This document shows, piece by piece, positions 11,150-24,689 of a stretch of DNA of 64,000 nucleotides (the stretch's first letter is position 1; every line of letters begins with the position of its first letter). The notes under the pieces are model-generated. The model was not told where the DNA came from, made no database searches, and was given only the letters and a program-made list of their open reading frames with translations. A program made the position numbers and the translations under genes. Location of the stretch: the NCBI GenBank assembly GCA_964017045.1, contig OZ024807.1:18197813-18261812 (forward strand). The letters are read 5' to 3'. The stretch is from Omphiscola glabra (taxonomy: Eukaryota; Mollusca; Gastropoda; Lymnaeidae).

Positions 11150-11926
11150 GTTGGAAACCCTTGGTGTAGATTTGGTCTTAATGGGGTACAGATAGCAGAG
11201 TTTGATACCCTTGGTGTAGATCTGGTCTTAATGGGGTACAGATAGCAGAGTTTGAAACCATTGGTGTAGATCTGTTGTCAATGGGGTACAGATAGCAGAG
11301 TTTGAAACCCTTGGTGTAGATCTGGTCTTAATGGGGTACAGATAGCAGAGTTTGATACCCTTGGTGTAGATCTGTTCTTAATGGGGTACAGATAGCAGAG
11401 ATTGATACCCTTGGTGTAGATCTGTTCTTAATGGGTACAGATAGCAGAGTTTGATACGCTTAAAATAGATTTGGTCTTAATTGGTACAGATAGCAGAATT
11501 TGATACGCTTAATATAGATTTGGTCTTAATGGGTACAGATAGCAGAATTTGATACGCTTAATATAGATTTGGTCTTAATGGGTACAGATAGCAGAATTTG
11601 ATACGCTTAATATAGATTTGGTCTTAATGGGTACAGATACCAGAATTTGATACGCTTAATATAGATTTGGTCTTAATGGGTACAGATAGCAGAATTTGAT
11701 ACGATACGCTTAATATAGATTTGGTCTTAATGGGTACAGATAGCAGAATTTGATACGCTTAATATAGATTTGGTCTTAATGGGTACAGATAGCAGAATTT
11801 GATACGCTTAATATAGATTTGGTCTTAATGGGTACAGATACCAGAATTTGATACGCTTAATATAGATTTGGTCTTAATGGGTACAGATAGCAGAATTTGA
11901 TACGATACGCTTAATATAGATTTGGC
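11150..11926. repeat. minisatellite with two unit families (50 bp then 49 bp)
   Basis: The first part (to about 11445) repeats ttggtgtagatctggtctta at a 50 bp period. From about 11446 the unit changes to cttaatatagatttggtctt at a 49 bp period. Both share a ggtacagatagcaga core, so one family evolved from the other within the array. Two later units duplicate the pentamer gatac. Confidence 0.9.
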
Positions 11927-12146
11927 TCTTACATGGTACTATTATATGAAAGTAATTCCCATCGCACCGATTGACTTAAGGAGAGTCGTGCGAAGTAGTG
12001 GTGTTCTTTTGAAAATAGTAAATGACAATACACACGCTGGACCTGGTGTCACTGTTCAGACCGTTAACACCGTTTGCGACATGTACAATGTTATGACATA
12101 TACAAGTTTATGACATGTTCAACGTTATGACATGTATAACGTTATG

Positions 12147-12182
<36 letters not shown>

Positions 12183-12650
12183 GCAAAACTTCAGCAACAC
12201 CAACAAACTTGGCCAAAAGTTAAACAAATCGAACAATAAACACAAATGAGAGATTTAAAATTTTTTACATCCGCTAAATTTAAAAAAAAATAAAAAAATA
12301 TGCATATACTTTTTATCGCAGGAGTTGGGGAGGGGGTGTATTATTTTAAAAAATATATTTTCTGATCGAGACGAGGTGTGGTGCTTCTAAAATGTTAGGT
12401 GGACCCGACTGAGTAACATGGAGGAAACAAAAAATGTCACAAAAAGTACACCATTGTCCTAAATAACGGAACCATTACACGGGGTGAGGCAGATAACTCT
12501 GTTTTGCCAAGTGGAACTCCTATTCGTAACACATAATTCCCCCATGCACCCCCCCTTATTTTTTCCTGATTATGTGTCCAGCCTTCAGAAGTCAACAGAT
12601 ACAGTTTCTTTAAATAGCAGACACGTGAGCTACTACAGCATTAGGTGTGT
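11927..12650. other. noncoding with (TA)n at 12151..12179
   Basis: A (TA)n run and short tgacatgt/aacgttatgacat repeats lie at about 12100..12180. The rest is unremarkable. Confidence 0.6.
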
Positions 12651-12702
12651 TTTTGGGTGTTTGTGTGTGTGTGTCTGTCTGTGTGTGTGTGTGTCGGGGG
12701 GT
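12651..12702. repeat. (TG)n microsatellite
   Basis: A TG run with a few interruptions ends in a G-rich stretch. Confidence 0.9.
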
Positions 12703-13084
12703 GGGGGTTGGCTGGAGTTTTAGGGCAGTCGTCCAGTGAACATATCAACATTTGCTATCACACTACGCGAGACACGATGTCGATACACTCGTCTGCTAGA
12801 CCCTGACTTCCCTTTCATCCACCCCTACCTCCGACCCCCACCACACAATCCAATTTTTTCTCTCTCACGATTTTAAAAAAAACTTTCAAAAAAGCGTCTG
12901 TGTCCCTGTTAGGCAGCAAAGGGTTAACAGACGGACTTATCATGGTTATTTTGAATGTACAGATATCAGTTAAATTTCACACTAATTAATGTGTCCATTT
13001 GTCATGCTTAGTGAAGTAAGCAGACGAACAAGGTAGCTTGAAAGCTTCAAATAGAAAGACGGGACAGTAAAAGAGGAAAGTTTT

Positions 13085-13467
13085 TCTTTTAAAACCGTTC
13101 ATATTAACTTCAGTTTTGTTCGTGGGTGGCTGGCTGGGTGGCAAAATCTTCGGAGGGCTAGCTGACCCACTTCCTGTCCATCTATCGAGCTGAAACTTGG
13201 CACATAGACTCCGTGCCGATGACAACACATTATTTCAAATTTTTAGTCCCACCCCCCATACCCAACCCCCAAAAATCGACCTTTCTTCCAGGGAAGATGA
13301 AGGAAATATATTACCACTGAATTCACGAAATTAAAGTCCCGATTACTGCGCTAAATGAGATTCTTTATTTTTAAAAAAAATATCGCAAGTGCGTTTGGTG
13401 CGTAATAATTTCTTTTTTTTTTTTTTTTAAATAGTTGGTGAAATAAATCTGCGGGTGGGTCATTATA
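13085..13467 (+). repeat. dispersed repeat family R1, copy 1
   Basis: This shares a collinear block with 35550..35935, including gctgggtggcaaaatcttcg, gacccacttcc, aacttggcacatagact, agtcccgat and gttggtgaaataaatctg. It contains a long T run near the 3' end. I do not recognise a named family. Confidence 0.75.
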
Positions 13468-13518
13468 ATATTAATATTGTTCAGGGGCGTGAAAAAAAAT
13501 TGCGTTTGCGAACATTGG

Positions 13519-13537
13519 GGGGGGGGGGGGGGGGGGG
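13519..13537. repeat. poly(G) tract
   Basis: An uninterrupted run of about 19 G. Similar G or C runs of 12 or more recur across the window (about 9549, 18864, 19110, 19529, 21281, 29341, 49009, 59470, 60266). Confidence 0.85.
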
Positions 13538-13596
13538 CACTCATTGGGATTCTTATAAAGTGCGTTACTTGTTTGCATGTTTTGTCAAATATTTTC

Positions 13597-13904
13597 AGCC
13601 CCGGTCCCAAGTGCTCGATGTTACAGCCCCGGTCCCAAGTGCTCGATGTTACAGCCCCGTCCCAAGTGCTCGATGTTACAGCCCCGGTCCCAAGTGCTCG
13701 ATGTTACAGCCCCGGTCCCAAGTGCTCGATGTTACAGCCCCGGTCCCAAGTGCTCGATGTTACAGCCCCGGTCCCAAGTGATCGATATTACAGCCCCGGT
13801 CCCAAGTGATCGATATTACAGCCCCGGTCCCAAGTGCTCGATGTTACAGCCCCGGTCCCAAGTGATCGATATCACAGCCCCGGTCCCAAGTGCTCGATGT
13901 TACA
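13597..13904. repeat. minisatellite, 28 bp unit, 11 copies
   Basis: The unit begins agccccggtcccaagtgctc. Variants swap gctcgatg for gatcgata, and one copy lacks a base. All three + frames are open, but the 28 bp period cycles the frame, so a protein is unlikely. Confidence 0.95.
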
Positions 13905-14925
13905 TTTTACAAAGGATTTATAAGAAACACTTTTTTTTAAAGGGTTTGTTTAATTGTGTTTCTTTTATTGTCCTGGATTTCTATTTCAAGTTTCCACACC
14001 GCCCCCCCCCTTTTTTTTTTCATCTATCGTATTCACTCAGCTTGAACACATTCCTTCAGTTATTATCCTTTAGTAAAGGAATGGTTTTCGCACTTTTACG
14101 TGCATGAGTTTAATGCTGTTAACCCTATCTATTTTAGGGATCTACACAAGACCTTGGCAATAACTCTCTTTTTCCCCACTCTCCGAATCACTGTTTCTCA
14201 TAGGCTCTTTACCTTTTCTATATCTAATCTTTATAATTCATAGTATTTTAATTGCGCAAATAAAAAAAAAGAAAAGGAAGCAAAGGGAGATTCGTTAAAA
14301 GAAATAATTCCGAAAGATATATTATCAATATGGACGCTAGTGTTCCAATGTTTTAGTCCTAGCTAAGCCCTTGCAATTAAGTATGAAATGTACTGATTGT
14401 GGGGAAAAAAAACATGTTAAAGAAAACAAAATAAACACAAATATTGTTGACCACGAAACACATTTTTTGACCATAAAACAAATCTTGTTGACCACGTAAC
14501 AAACTAAGACCACTTTAAATAATTGAAGCTAACATTTGTAATTTAAAAATAAAATAAAATTCGCGGAAAATTGAAAACATTTTCAGAATTTGCAGCCGCG
14601 ACAATAAAGTTTGTTATTAACAACTACACCCTTTGTGGCATATTGCACATCCTCCGGGAACACCCGATCAATGCATTAAGACGCAGATGCAAGGAAACTA
14701 TTGGACCTACCCAACACGCCTACGCCAGCCTAGCACTGCCTTACATCGGGCCGCCTATCCATTATCACCTCGCCAATGTTTTTAATTGAAGACCCATTAA
14801 CCAGCCATTTAGCTGCGGTATTAGCCCCGCTGTCCCTTTAAAGGGAATCTGCCATAATTCAAGGACTTTGTCGGGCATCGATCGAAACTCTGAAAAGAGC
14901 TGCCATCGCTGATATAGACAGCACT
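13905..14925. other. noncoding; 14560..14900 unusually complex sequence
   Basis: No gene is recognised. The part 14560..14900 is less AT-rich and free of repeats, and could be regulatory or an old mobile element. Confidence 0.3.
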
Positions 14926-15800
14926 TAAGGATGCGCAGGGATAGAGAGACAAATATGCGTCTGAGTGAGCGATGAGAAGGAGGGAGTTGTTGATGAAGAG
15001 GACGGGAGGAATCTCAAAGCTGAAGAAAGGCCGACTGAGGTAAAGAAGAGGGGAAGATCATCTGTGTGAGAGGGATAAGAGTATGGAGAAAAGAGAGGGG
15101 AGTATGGAGAAAAGAGAGGGGAGTAAGGAGAAAATGGAGGGGAGTATGGAGAAAAGAGAGGGGAGTATGGAGAAAGGAGAGGGGAGTATGGAGAAAGGAG
15201 TATGTAGAAAAGAGAGGGGAGTATGGAGAAAGGAGTCATAGGTATGGAGATGGAGCAAAAAGAAACGCATTGCGATGAATAAAACAAAATCCTCCTTATC
15301 ATGACAGTTGGGTAAAGAGAATGCGACGAAGTAGTAGGAGAAAGATGAGATTTGAGGTGGTTGGTAGGGGAGGAGAAAAGGAGGAGATTGTTGAGAATTT
15401 GAACGAAAAATAATCAAGAGATGAGAAAGAATGCATCGGGATGGGAGAAATAGAGTACAGGAGAGAGGGAAATAAATGGTATGAGAAGAGAAGGATGTAA
15501 AAATAACGATAATCTCAGAGAAAAAGTCAGAGAGAAGAGAGCGAGGGAGAATCAGACAGAAAGAATCTTAGTAAAAAAACAGAGAAGGGAGATAAGGAGA
15601 ATGTGTGTGTGAGAGAGCGAGAGAGAGGGTGAAAGAGGGGGAGTAATAACATTAATGAGGAGGGCAGAACCAGAATAGTGATAACTTTCCAATGAAGAAT
15701 TGTCACCGTCAGAGGAGGGAGGGTGAGATGAGGCTCAATATGGAGATAGGAAAAAAAAAGGATGGGGGTCACTTCATCTGGGTTCAACATGGTTTGAGTA
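14926..15800 (+). repeat. extended purine-rich strand
   Basis: The + strand is mostly A and G for about 870 bp. It embeds a 23 bp minisatellite (15077..15246, unit gagtatggagaaaagagagg + gga). Open frames on the minus strand are Ser/Pro/Leu/Phe low-complexity products of this bias. Confidence 0.85.
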
Positions 15801-15897
15801 AGCAGATGGGGGTCACGTCATTTGGGTTCAACATGGTTTGAGTAAGCAGATAGGTGTCACTTCATCTGGGTTCAACATGGTTTGAGTAAGCAGATGA
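15768..15897. repeat. 44 bp tandem repeat, ~3 copies
   Basis: The unit contains gtcacttcatctgggttcaa and catggtttgagtaagcagat. Confidence 0.9.
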
Positions 15898-16029
15898 GTC
15901 ATGGCGTTGGGGACGCAGTTGATGCATATTAATGAGATGTAAAATAGAGGAAGAAGTAAGTGGATAAAAGTGGCAAGTGGAGTACTTTGGCAACTAAGAG
16001 GAATGCACTTGAGAAAAACAAAGCTTCGT

Positions 16030-16240
16030 ACGTGTAAGAAGCAAAGATATATAAGAAATATACTATACAAGGATATAAGATATATAAGACACAAAAATAT
16101 ATAGATAAGAAGATATACAAGATATTTAAGATATATAAAATACAAAGATATATAATTTATATTAGATATAAAGATATATAAGATATAACAAATATAAAAG
16201 ATATAAAATATATAAAGATACAAAGATATATAAGATTCGA
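16030..16240. repeat. degenerate AT-rich repeat
   Basis: An irregular repeat of agatatataagatataaa type. Confidence 0.7.
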
Positions 16241-16454
16241 TGTAGAATAAAGAGAATTAAGCTGCTAGAGAGAAAGAGGACACACGAGGAAGTCATCGGA
16301 GTATGGAATGAATTGTACACATTTTAATTCTATTTATCAAGACAGAGACATTGCATGGAAACTGACATAAATGTTTTTTTTATAAAGGAAACAAGCAAGA
16401 TACGACAGAAGATTACGCAAACTGATGAACGACACAAGATGATAAAGTACTGTC

Positions 16455-16690
16455 ATAACATTGGATGGTGTTGGTGAAAGATGGTAAGGGCTGCCCTAAC
16501 AAGAGACGGTGTTGGTGAAAGATGGTAAGGGCTGCCCTAACATGGGACGGTGTTTGTGAAAGATGGAACAGACTGCCCTACCATTGGATGGTGTTAGTGA
16601 AAGATGGTAAAGACTGCCTTAACATTGGATGGTGTTGGTGAAAGATGGTAGAGACTGCCCCAATATGGGACGGTGTTTGTAATGGGGTTA
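16455..16690. repeat. minisatellite, about 41 bp unit, 5-6 copies
   Basis: The core is ggtgttggtgaaagatggta followed by a(a/g)g(g/a)ctgccctaac. Confidence 0.85.
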
Positions 16691-18198
16691 ATGCAATGCA
16701 ATTTTGTATCTATTAAACAACCTCAGTTAAGAGTCGCTGTGGCCTGGGACCTGTTACTGCCGGTCGATGAAAGAAACATCAAAGTGTCGTTAGTAACGTC
16801 CTAGAATAATGTGAGTTCTTTTTTTTTTTGTGTTTGTTGTTTAATGGGAAATTAAAGATTCTGGTCTGTTCGACGATTGGATACTTTTGAAATGTGATTT
16901 ATTTTAGGGTTACTTTAATGGTGACTCTTGAAGAAAAAAAGGAGACATGGGTTAAGAACCACAACATAGAAAATCGGAGGAGTGTTGGGGGAGGTAGGTA
17001 GACTTAACAAATAGTCTAAATCTATTATATTTTGTTGAAATTTTTAGGATGTACGGTAAACCATTTAAAAAAAAAAAGAGAAAAAGAACCGCAACAAATT
17101 ACAAATAACTTAAAAGGTTTGCGTGTCCGACCGACTCAGCCACAACTTCAATCAACTTCTGTCCATTTATTTTTAAACTGAAAAAATGAAATATATGTTT
17201 ATATCTCGTTATTATTGCACAAGTTAATCTGCCGTTAAATAGATTACACCGTTCACTTAATGTTATTCCTTGTGCACGTTTGGTTGTTTTGCATGGAGAG
17301 TTGGGGGGGGACAAAGAAATGCTTACCCGGAACGATAAAATAACACCATGCCGTGATCCATTGAACAGATTCAGAAGTGCATCAAATACAACTCTGACTT
17401 GTTTTGTACATTACGTTGGCAATAAAAAACAAATCACACACTCCACATTAATTTTGTAAACATTACATCTAAACTATATTATGAAAGGGGAAGAAAAAAC
17501 AAAAGAAAAGAACTCTTAAACGTTAATTCGAACTCTTAAACTTGAGATGTTCCCCCCTGAAATAATGGAGTTTGGTTGAATACCGGTACTAATAAGCCGT
17601 GATGCATAGAGTAGTTTTTTCTTGAAGAAAATATGGAAGCATAACAATATTTCAATATACACGCTCGTCAGTTACTCTTGTAACCAGTGAGATATCCTCA
17701 TCAACACCATGCACAAAGAGATTGCAAATCCCATCTACATTCATAGGAGCCATAATGATCAATGAATTGATCGTGGGCCCTTAATATATAGAAGAAGAAG
17801 AAGAATACCATTCAGATGATCGCAATGAATTATTCATTATGTATGGCCTTAATTAAAATATTTATACATGATTTATGTGTGATATAACGTATCAGGTCTT
17901 TCGAAATTAATGTATTTGCAATAATTCAACATTAGCGTTTTTTGATGCCACCTGAAGCTGCTGTTTCCATCAAAGTTTTCTTTTTCTTTTACGACTTCCA
18001 CTCGTCTTCATTGTAATCTAATCCCATTCTATATATAGAATAAAGAACACCGCGTTTTCGAACACTGCTTTTAAACGATTTATCAACTATTTTTTATTGA
18101 TGTTCCTCACGTCTGGCATAAGCCAAAGCTCAGCAGAATCAACAAACATGATACATACGACGACATCAGTGAGCAGAGAGAAATGTGTTTAAAAGTAT
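16691..18198. other. noncoding, nothing recognised except (GAA)n
   Basis: A short (GAA)n lies near 17791..17806. There is no gene. Confidence 0.5.
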
Positions 18199-18513
18199 AC
18201 CTTAACCCTAACCTTAACCTTAACCCCTAACCTTAACCCCTAATCCTAACCCTAGCCCTAACCCTAACCTTAACCTTAACCCCTAACCTTAACCCCTAGC
18301 CCTAACCCTAACCTTAACCTTAACCCCTAACCTTAACCCCTAATCCTAACCCTAACCCTAACCTTAACCTTAACCCCTAACCTTAACCCCTAATCCTAAC
18401 CCTAGCCCTAACCCTAACCTTAACCCCTAACCCTAAATTTAACCCCTAACCCAAACCCTAACACTAACCTTAACCCTTAACCCTAACCCTAACCCTAGCC
18501 CTAACCCTAATTA
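18199..18513 (-). repeat. interstitial telomere-like array (CCCTAA on +)
   Basis: Blocks of ccctaa, ccttaa and cccctaa are arranged in a repeated order (higher-order unit about 55 bp, starting accttaaccttaacccctaa). The G-rich strand is the minus strand. TTAGGG is the usual animal telomere repeat. Confidence 0.85.
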
Positions 18514-18773
18514 TATTGTGCGAGGATTTTAAAGCTATAACTATAAACAATTTTCTAAAGTCATTTAAAATAAATATATATATATTTAAAAAAGCACATT
18601 ATATGTAGTAGTAGTTAACTATTGTTTCAAAAATAAACATTATTTATAACTTCTGGAAATACCAGACATCTGAAAATTAATTCCAAACCCATAGAATATT
18701 TAATTTTTTTCAGGCCTTGTATAATAGATTCAACTTTAGTGCACATATCAAGATTTTTAGCCCGCCCACACAA

Positions 18774-19135
18774 AGGGGTCGTTCATAAATTACGTCACGC
18801 TTCTAAATTTTTTTCGAACTCCACCAGCCCATCGCAAACTGTCACAAATCTAAGAACCACTCCCCCCCCCCCCCCAACACACTTTCTTTTCACTTTCGAA
18901 TTTTTAAAAAATGCTAAAAAATTAACAACTAATTAAAATTTAATCTAAAACTTAATTCAATATTAATTTATTAAATGTACAAAAAAAGTGATATCTTCTG
19001 TCAGAATACATCCATCACAACATAAAGGCGAAAGTCACTGTCAATTTCAGGTTTTATTTGTTTGATAAAAAATATATATTATGTCTGACGTCACCCTCGA
19101 TCTTTGTCCCCCCCCCCCCCCTATCTCGATATATG
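18774..19135. mobile_element. fragment of a 'GTTCATAAATTACGTCA'-type DNA element
   Basis: The start ggggtcgttcataaattacg + tcacgc and the later ctgacgtcaccc with C runs resemble a widespread invertebrate repeat whose ends read 'ccgttcataaattacgtca'. The opposite end is not clear. Confidence 0.35.
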
Positions 19136-22100
19136 TAAAGATCGAATTATAATGTTCTCAAAATGAAAAATTTCCTACAATGTCGATAACAAGAAAGCTA
19201 ACATCAGCAGCATAAACAGCTGTCTACAAGTTAGTTCTAAGTGGGTGACCAGGTCATTAGAAATAGTCAGGAACTGTGTCCATATAAATCATCAGCCTCT
19301 CCCAACCCTGATGGCCACCTCTGATCACCAGAGGCGTCCACCTCCCATGTTCTAATTGTTAGTTGGGTTTGTGTGGGTTACGTTGGCGGTAGACCAGCCC
19401 TGAGCAATCCTCGCGTCTCCGGTAAAACGGATCGAGACGTGTCACTGCATGTCGGTAACTACTTGGGACACTGGAAGATCTCATAGACATAAAGGGAGAA
19501 TCTGGCACAAGAGATGTACATCATGTAAAAGGGGGGGGGGGGGATTCTTTTTGTAGTAAAATTCCCGATGTAATTTTTCTTAAATAAACATTGATGTTTA
19601 AATATTTGATATATTCTTATAGATGTAAAAAAAATATTTTTTTATTGAAAAAGTTATTACGTCACCCCATAGATCACGTGGTTTATTTCATCAAATAGAA
19701 GAGGCTCATTAAATTATATCTGATGGTAAAGGAACAATTTCCTAATCTGAAATGTTTTATCGCATAAATCAGTGCATTCTCGCCATTCTTCTGTTTTTTG
19801 TAACTGACCGTGTAAAAAAAAAAGACTTCTAATACCATATATTGTATAAATGAGCTTAGAAGAATGTATGATACAACTTTAGAAAGGCCGTTCAACAGAA
19901 CCGCTGAAAACAAGTTGGATGGTTAGATAATAATCTAGGACATGTCTAACCTGTGACGTCACTGGATGTTGGTGTCACCCAGTTCCGTAAACCCATTTTA
20001 TCACCATCACCACCCCCTTCCGTTTCCAAGAGTCTCCATGGACCTTCTCTGAGTCTGTCTGTTGTGGTGGCGTCATGATCTGTCTCGTGACACTCTGTGT
20101 GGTAGCGGCCTCATCCAGGACACCCTGGTTTTCTTGCCCGCTCTTGCATTTAACTGGGTTTAGTTATGACACCGTCATATTTGCTGTTTCCCATTAGGTG
20201 TCACGTGCGCCCCTAGTGTGGGTGTCGCACAAAGCGGGCCGAAACCCCCCTCCCCCGCAACCGATAGTGACTCTGCTACAGCAAATTAATATGTTACAAG
20301 ACCTGATCTGCAAGGACTAGGAGCTTCCATTGTGCAAGGCTCTTCAGAGTTCCAACGAAGAAGTTTGGAAATCAGTGCGGATTTACACGACAGTTGTTAG
20401 GTTGTCTAGTATAAATAAATTACATTTTAAAAGACGTGACGATTAGAGAGTATGCGTGATGGACGCTGGGGGAGGGTAGAGTTTATGATGATAGCAAGTT
20501 CAAATCAACAGGACAAAATATGTGAAAGGAAATAAATAAGAGGAAACGTAGGAAATACATGCAGCTGTTTACTTTTATGCACGGGAAATATACTTGGTTA
20601 AATAAAAACATGGAACTCGACCAGACACATTTTGATAAAAGGATTAAAGGAAATGTATTATATTTTGGTTACAAAATCATAAAACAATTAATGTGTAAAT
20701 TTTGTTTTTTTAAATAAAAATTATAGACATGAATCATGCAAATTACTAAACTTAAATATAAAAATAATAATTGTATTCATGAATATAAAAAAGCAACAAC
20801 AACCTAACAGGAAACAAAAGCATATGGGGTAAATGTACAAAAAAAAAAACAACAATATAAAATATGAAACAATAACATAACAACAACTCAACAAGAACAC
20901 CCAAGAAACCAACTCAGTTCACATCAAGAAAGTCAAGCAAATTATCGAGACTCGAGACTCACTACTGTTAGATTCGAGCATTTTGGCATTGGAAAACACG
21001 AGAACTTTATAATTAAATCTCAATTAATAACAAACAAACTAGTCTTGTTGTCATAATCAGGATTTTTCACTGAGTATATGTAGAAATATTATCACATTAT
21101 TGTACTGATGGGTTTCAAATCTATTTTTATTAAAGGGTAATAAGCAAAGAATATAATAATATAATTTTACAGAAATGACCAGTTCCTCACCCCCCACACC
21201 GGGCCCCCTCACACAGACGCACACTTACACAAACTACAAACAAGCACAGCCCACTTAGAAATGAAAAAAAGAGTGGGTGCGGGGGGGGGGGGGGGGGGGG
21301 GATTTCCAGCCTTTGGCCACCATACAGGAACAGGGGTAAACTGAACTACTCTTGTGTCGCACAGAGTGGTTGCCCCTGGCCCGAGGGACCACCGATTGGT
21401 GGAAAAAAAAAATAATTCAAGAACATTTTCTGAAGTGCTTAGCCCGCTTATTTGAGGGCGACGAATTGATAGCTCGGCAGCTAAGAGGTTTACAGCAATT
21501 AATTTAGGATTCAGGCCCGTATGTAAGAGTCTAATCAATTGTAAGGAGAGACGCTTTACTAGGAGATATCGAGTGGAGAGAGGGGAAAAAAAAACTACAA
21601 CCTGTAATGGGAAGTACAACGGGAAATAGGGTTATTTTTAGATTTATATTCTGATTGTTGAAATTTGTCAGTGCACTGGTTACGCGTGGTTATTTTTGTC
21701 TGTCTTTTAGAATGCACTGGTTGAACTTCTATGGACTTTTTTCTTGCTTTGCACAGCGTATTGGTACAACTATAGTGATTTATTTGAAATTCCTTGGCTA
21801 CACGCGAGGGTCTGAATTAGATGAATGACTTATTCAATAAGGATAATAAACTCTCATGTTTACAAAGCCGAGAAACTTGAATTTCTTCGTTTCTAAGGAC
21901 AAACAAAACCCAACAACAATACAATTTGGGAAGGAATCATATTTATTTGCGATTGGTTAATTATTCTACAATATTATTTGATTTAACTCAGCTATTTAGT
22001 CTCCCAAAGGTGGGTAATAAATTTTGACCCTACAACGGAGCTGACTATTGATAAATAGTAAATAATTAAAGCTGTTATCAGTCATATAAGACAAGATGTC

Positions 22101-22514
22101 TCCGATTTGGTTAAAAAAAAAACTATTCTAAAATCGTCTGATTTCAAAGGCAAATGTCTTTAAAATAATATCTTAGTCAAAATTGGAAGCACAATGTTAG
22201 TATAAGGATGATGTGACCGAAGGTACGTCCGTCTAGGAGATTGGGTCCATTCTCTAGCCACAGACATTAGTTTTCAGAGTCAAAAACTCCGGTTCTTCAG
22301 CTCCTGGAGAGCCGATACTTATAAAGTCTCCTCGCTCTTACAAAGCCGATAGTTTAAAGAGAAACACAAGGCGGTCCAACAATGTATCATGTCATACTAT
22401 CAGTTTATTTACTTCATCGCGGTATACTGGAAAAGTCAGTTAGAATGAACAAAAACTCCAATAGAAAAACTACACAAAAGAATTAGGCTAATGCTCATCT
22501 GTGGTACCTCATTT
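19136..22514. other. long stretch with no recognisable gene
   Basis: Mixed unique sequence with poly(G) at about 19529 and 21281..21301. Two GC-richer islands (about 19200..19500 and 20000..20350) may be old short elements. No exon with a credible peptide was seen. Confidence 0.4.
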
Positions 22515-22654
22515 CATTAGGTTAGTTAGGATAGATTTAGGGTTCAGGTTAGGGTGAGGGATAGATTTAGGGTTCAGGTTAGGGTGAGGGATAGATTTAG
22601 GGTTCAGGTTAGGGTGAGGGATAGATTTAGGGTTCAGGTTAGGGTGAGGGATAC
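22515..22654 (+). repeat. 30 bp tandem repeat containing TTAGGG, ~4.5 copies
   Basis: The unit begins ggttcaggttagggtgaggg and includes two TTAGGG-like hexamers on the + strand. Confidence 0.9.
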
Positions 22655-23146
22655 ATTTATGAAGTTTTTTCATTATTTTTAAACGTTTTATTCCCAATTT
22701 TACGGGTCGTGTCAACCAAGATGGCGGCCATGTTAAAAAAACGCGGTACCAGTAGCGTTCAATTACCAAGAATGACTAATTTGCACTATGTCCAACATCA
22801 CTCACAAAACACACTCTGGTCGAATCCACTCTCAATAATAAAACTCTCTCTCCCCCTAATAATAATTTCTCTCTCTCTCTTATACCCTCACAGACCATGC
22901 ACTCGAGATATCAACAAACATAGCTAACATTAGTTCACCACTATAATTTTTCCCCAACTCACAACACTCACCCCCCACCCTTTTTTTCCCCAAACATACA
23001 CAGAAAAGGTAAGCACACGATCTGACCGTGACAGATGATACAATCTTAATTATGAATAAAAAAAGCAAAGCATTGGACTTTGGGCTTTGAATAGAATTCC
23101 TCAACGAATGTACATATATAAACGTTTGTTGTTATCAATGAAACAA
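22655..23146. other. noncoding; caagatggcggcc motif at about 22718
   Basis: The motif matches the YY1 consensus often found at animal promoters, but no exon follows. Nothing else is seen. Confidence 0.3.
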
Positions 23147-23336
23147 AGAACTGCGACAATGTGGACATCACTACGAGGAGATGGACAACAAAGAACTACG
23201 ACGATGTGGACATCTAAAGCTGCGTGGAGATGGACAACAAAGAACTACGACGATGTGGACATCTAAAGCTGCGTGGAGATGGACAACAAAGAACTACGAC
23301 AATGTGGATACCTAAAGCTACAAAGAGATGTACGCA
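23147..23336. repeat. 49 bp tandem repeat, ~4 copies
   Basis: The unit holds gaactacgacgatgtggaca and gcgtggagatggacaacaaa. Confidence 0.85.
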
Positions 23337-24689
23337 ACGCTGACATTAAAAAGTCGACACCACTGACGAAGACTTCACCACAAGGATTCATTGCTTTTCA
23401 TCCCTCAGGGCCCAATATAGACACACTTAAAGCCCCCTAACTCTATAAGACCCATGTGAAAACTGTCACGGCCCATTATTTTTTAACTCGTCCCCAGGAT
23501 GGATCCCAGCCCTGGCCATTCTGCTCAACGCTCCAGTCACGATGAAATGAAAGAACCGAGCTAAAACACGGTCAGATAAAATGTTCACGCAACCCGCCTC
23601 AAAGCTGCTGAATAATTCATTGAACAAAAAACCAAATATATATATAGATATTTGCATAAAAGTTATTATAACATCCGCTCATTAGATAAATTAGGTTATG
23701 TACTGTTTTATTTGACTTCTGTAAAGGAAACCATGAGCCAGTGAGACATGTTGTAGTATTCGGGCAGCCATGAGCCAGTGAGACATGTTGTTAGCCGAAA
23801 TAACATAAAATATTTATTATATTTTTTTTATTAAAAAAAAAAAAGAAAAGAAAAGACGGGCTTCTAAGTTGGAGACGGATTTTTGATATACACTTTTTTT
23901 TTGTTCAAATGAACCTGTGTAAACTCGAGATCAAATATTAAAATAAAGGTACATTTCCAGAAGACCTTAATACAGTGAGAGATTAAAACAGATATAATAA
24001 CACTAAAGAAAGCGGTCTCAGAAATGTTGTGGTTTGTGTAGGTAAATAAAAGTGTAGATTTTGATACTATTTACCTGTGGCTAGATCCTATGAAAGCTGC
24101 TCTGATCAGTGTATGGGTCTCATCTGTAATCTTGTTTATGGATAGGTTACGTCGAGTCCAAAATTGGCTGCAATAGGAAGGGTTCGGCCAGGTCAGGACA
24201 TGGCCAACGTCGATGTAAAGTGACTAGACATTGTCTGGTCTCGAGCTTGTCTTGGTTTTAGGGATCTCTCCGGCCAGTTTGGGAGGATCAGCCAAAGTTG
24301 GACGAGAAGTCCTCTTAATATTTAGGCGGCTCTGTATAATTTTATATTTATTGTATACTATCAAATTCTATGTTACGTTTTAAGCCTATAAATTATAGTA
24401 TCTTATTAATCTCTCAAATCACTTGTTACTATATGTTGTGCTTTTAATGAAGGTTCTAATTACACAACAGTTTGTTATTTCTACGTTTACGGTGATTTTT
24501 TGCTCGCTTAGTAATACAGATGCACCAAGTGCAGCTTGGTCACCTGTCAGGGATTTGAAAGACTTGACGTTGTGGACTGGCCGAGTGCCGGGCTTTGTCC
24601 GTAACTGCAAGACATTGTTACGTCAACCAGAGTAATCATAAATTAACAGTGCCATATTACTCCATAAACTTGATTTCTAAATGTCAGCT
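23337..24689. other. noncoding, nothing recognised
   Basis: A 24 bp motif (ccatgagccagtgagacatg...) occurs twice near 23731..23792. There is no gene. Confidence 0.45.

Noticed and set aside
13455..14107. Overlapping + frames of 108, 110 and 176 codons
   Set aside because: They are three frames of the 28 bp array; the period cycles the frame.
22709..22740. Promoter based on the caagatggcggcc motif
   Set aside because: A single YY1-like site with no exon or CpG-rich context nearby.
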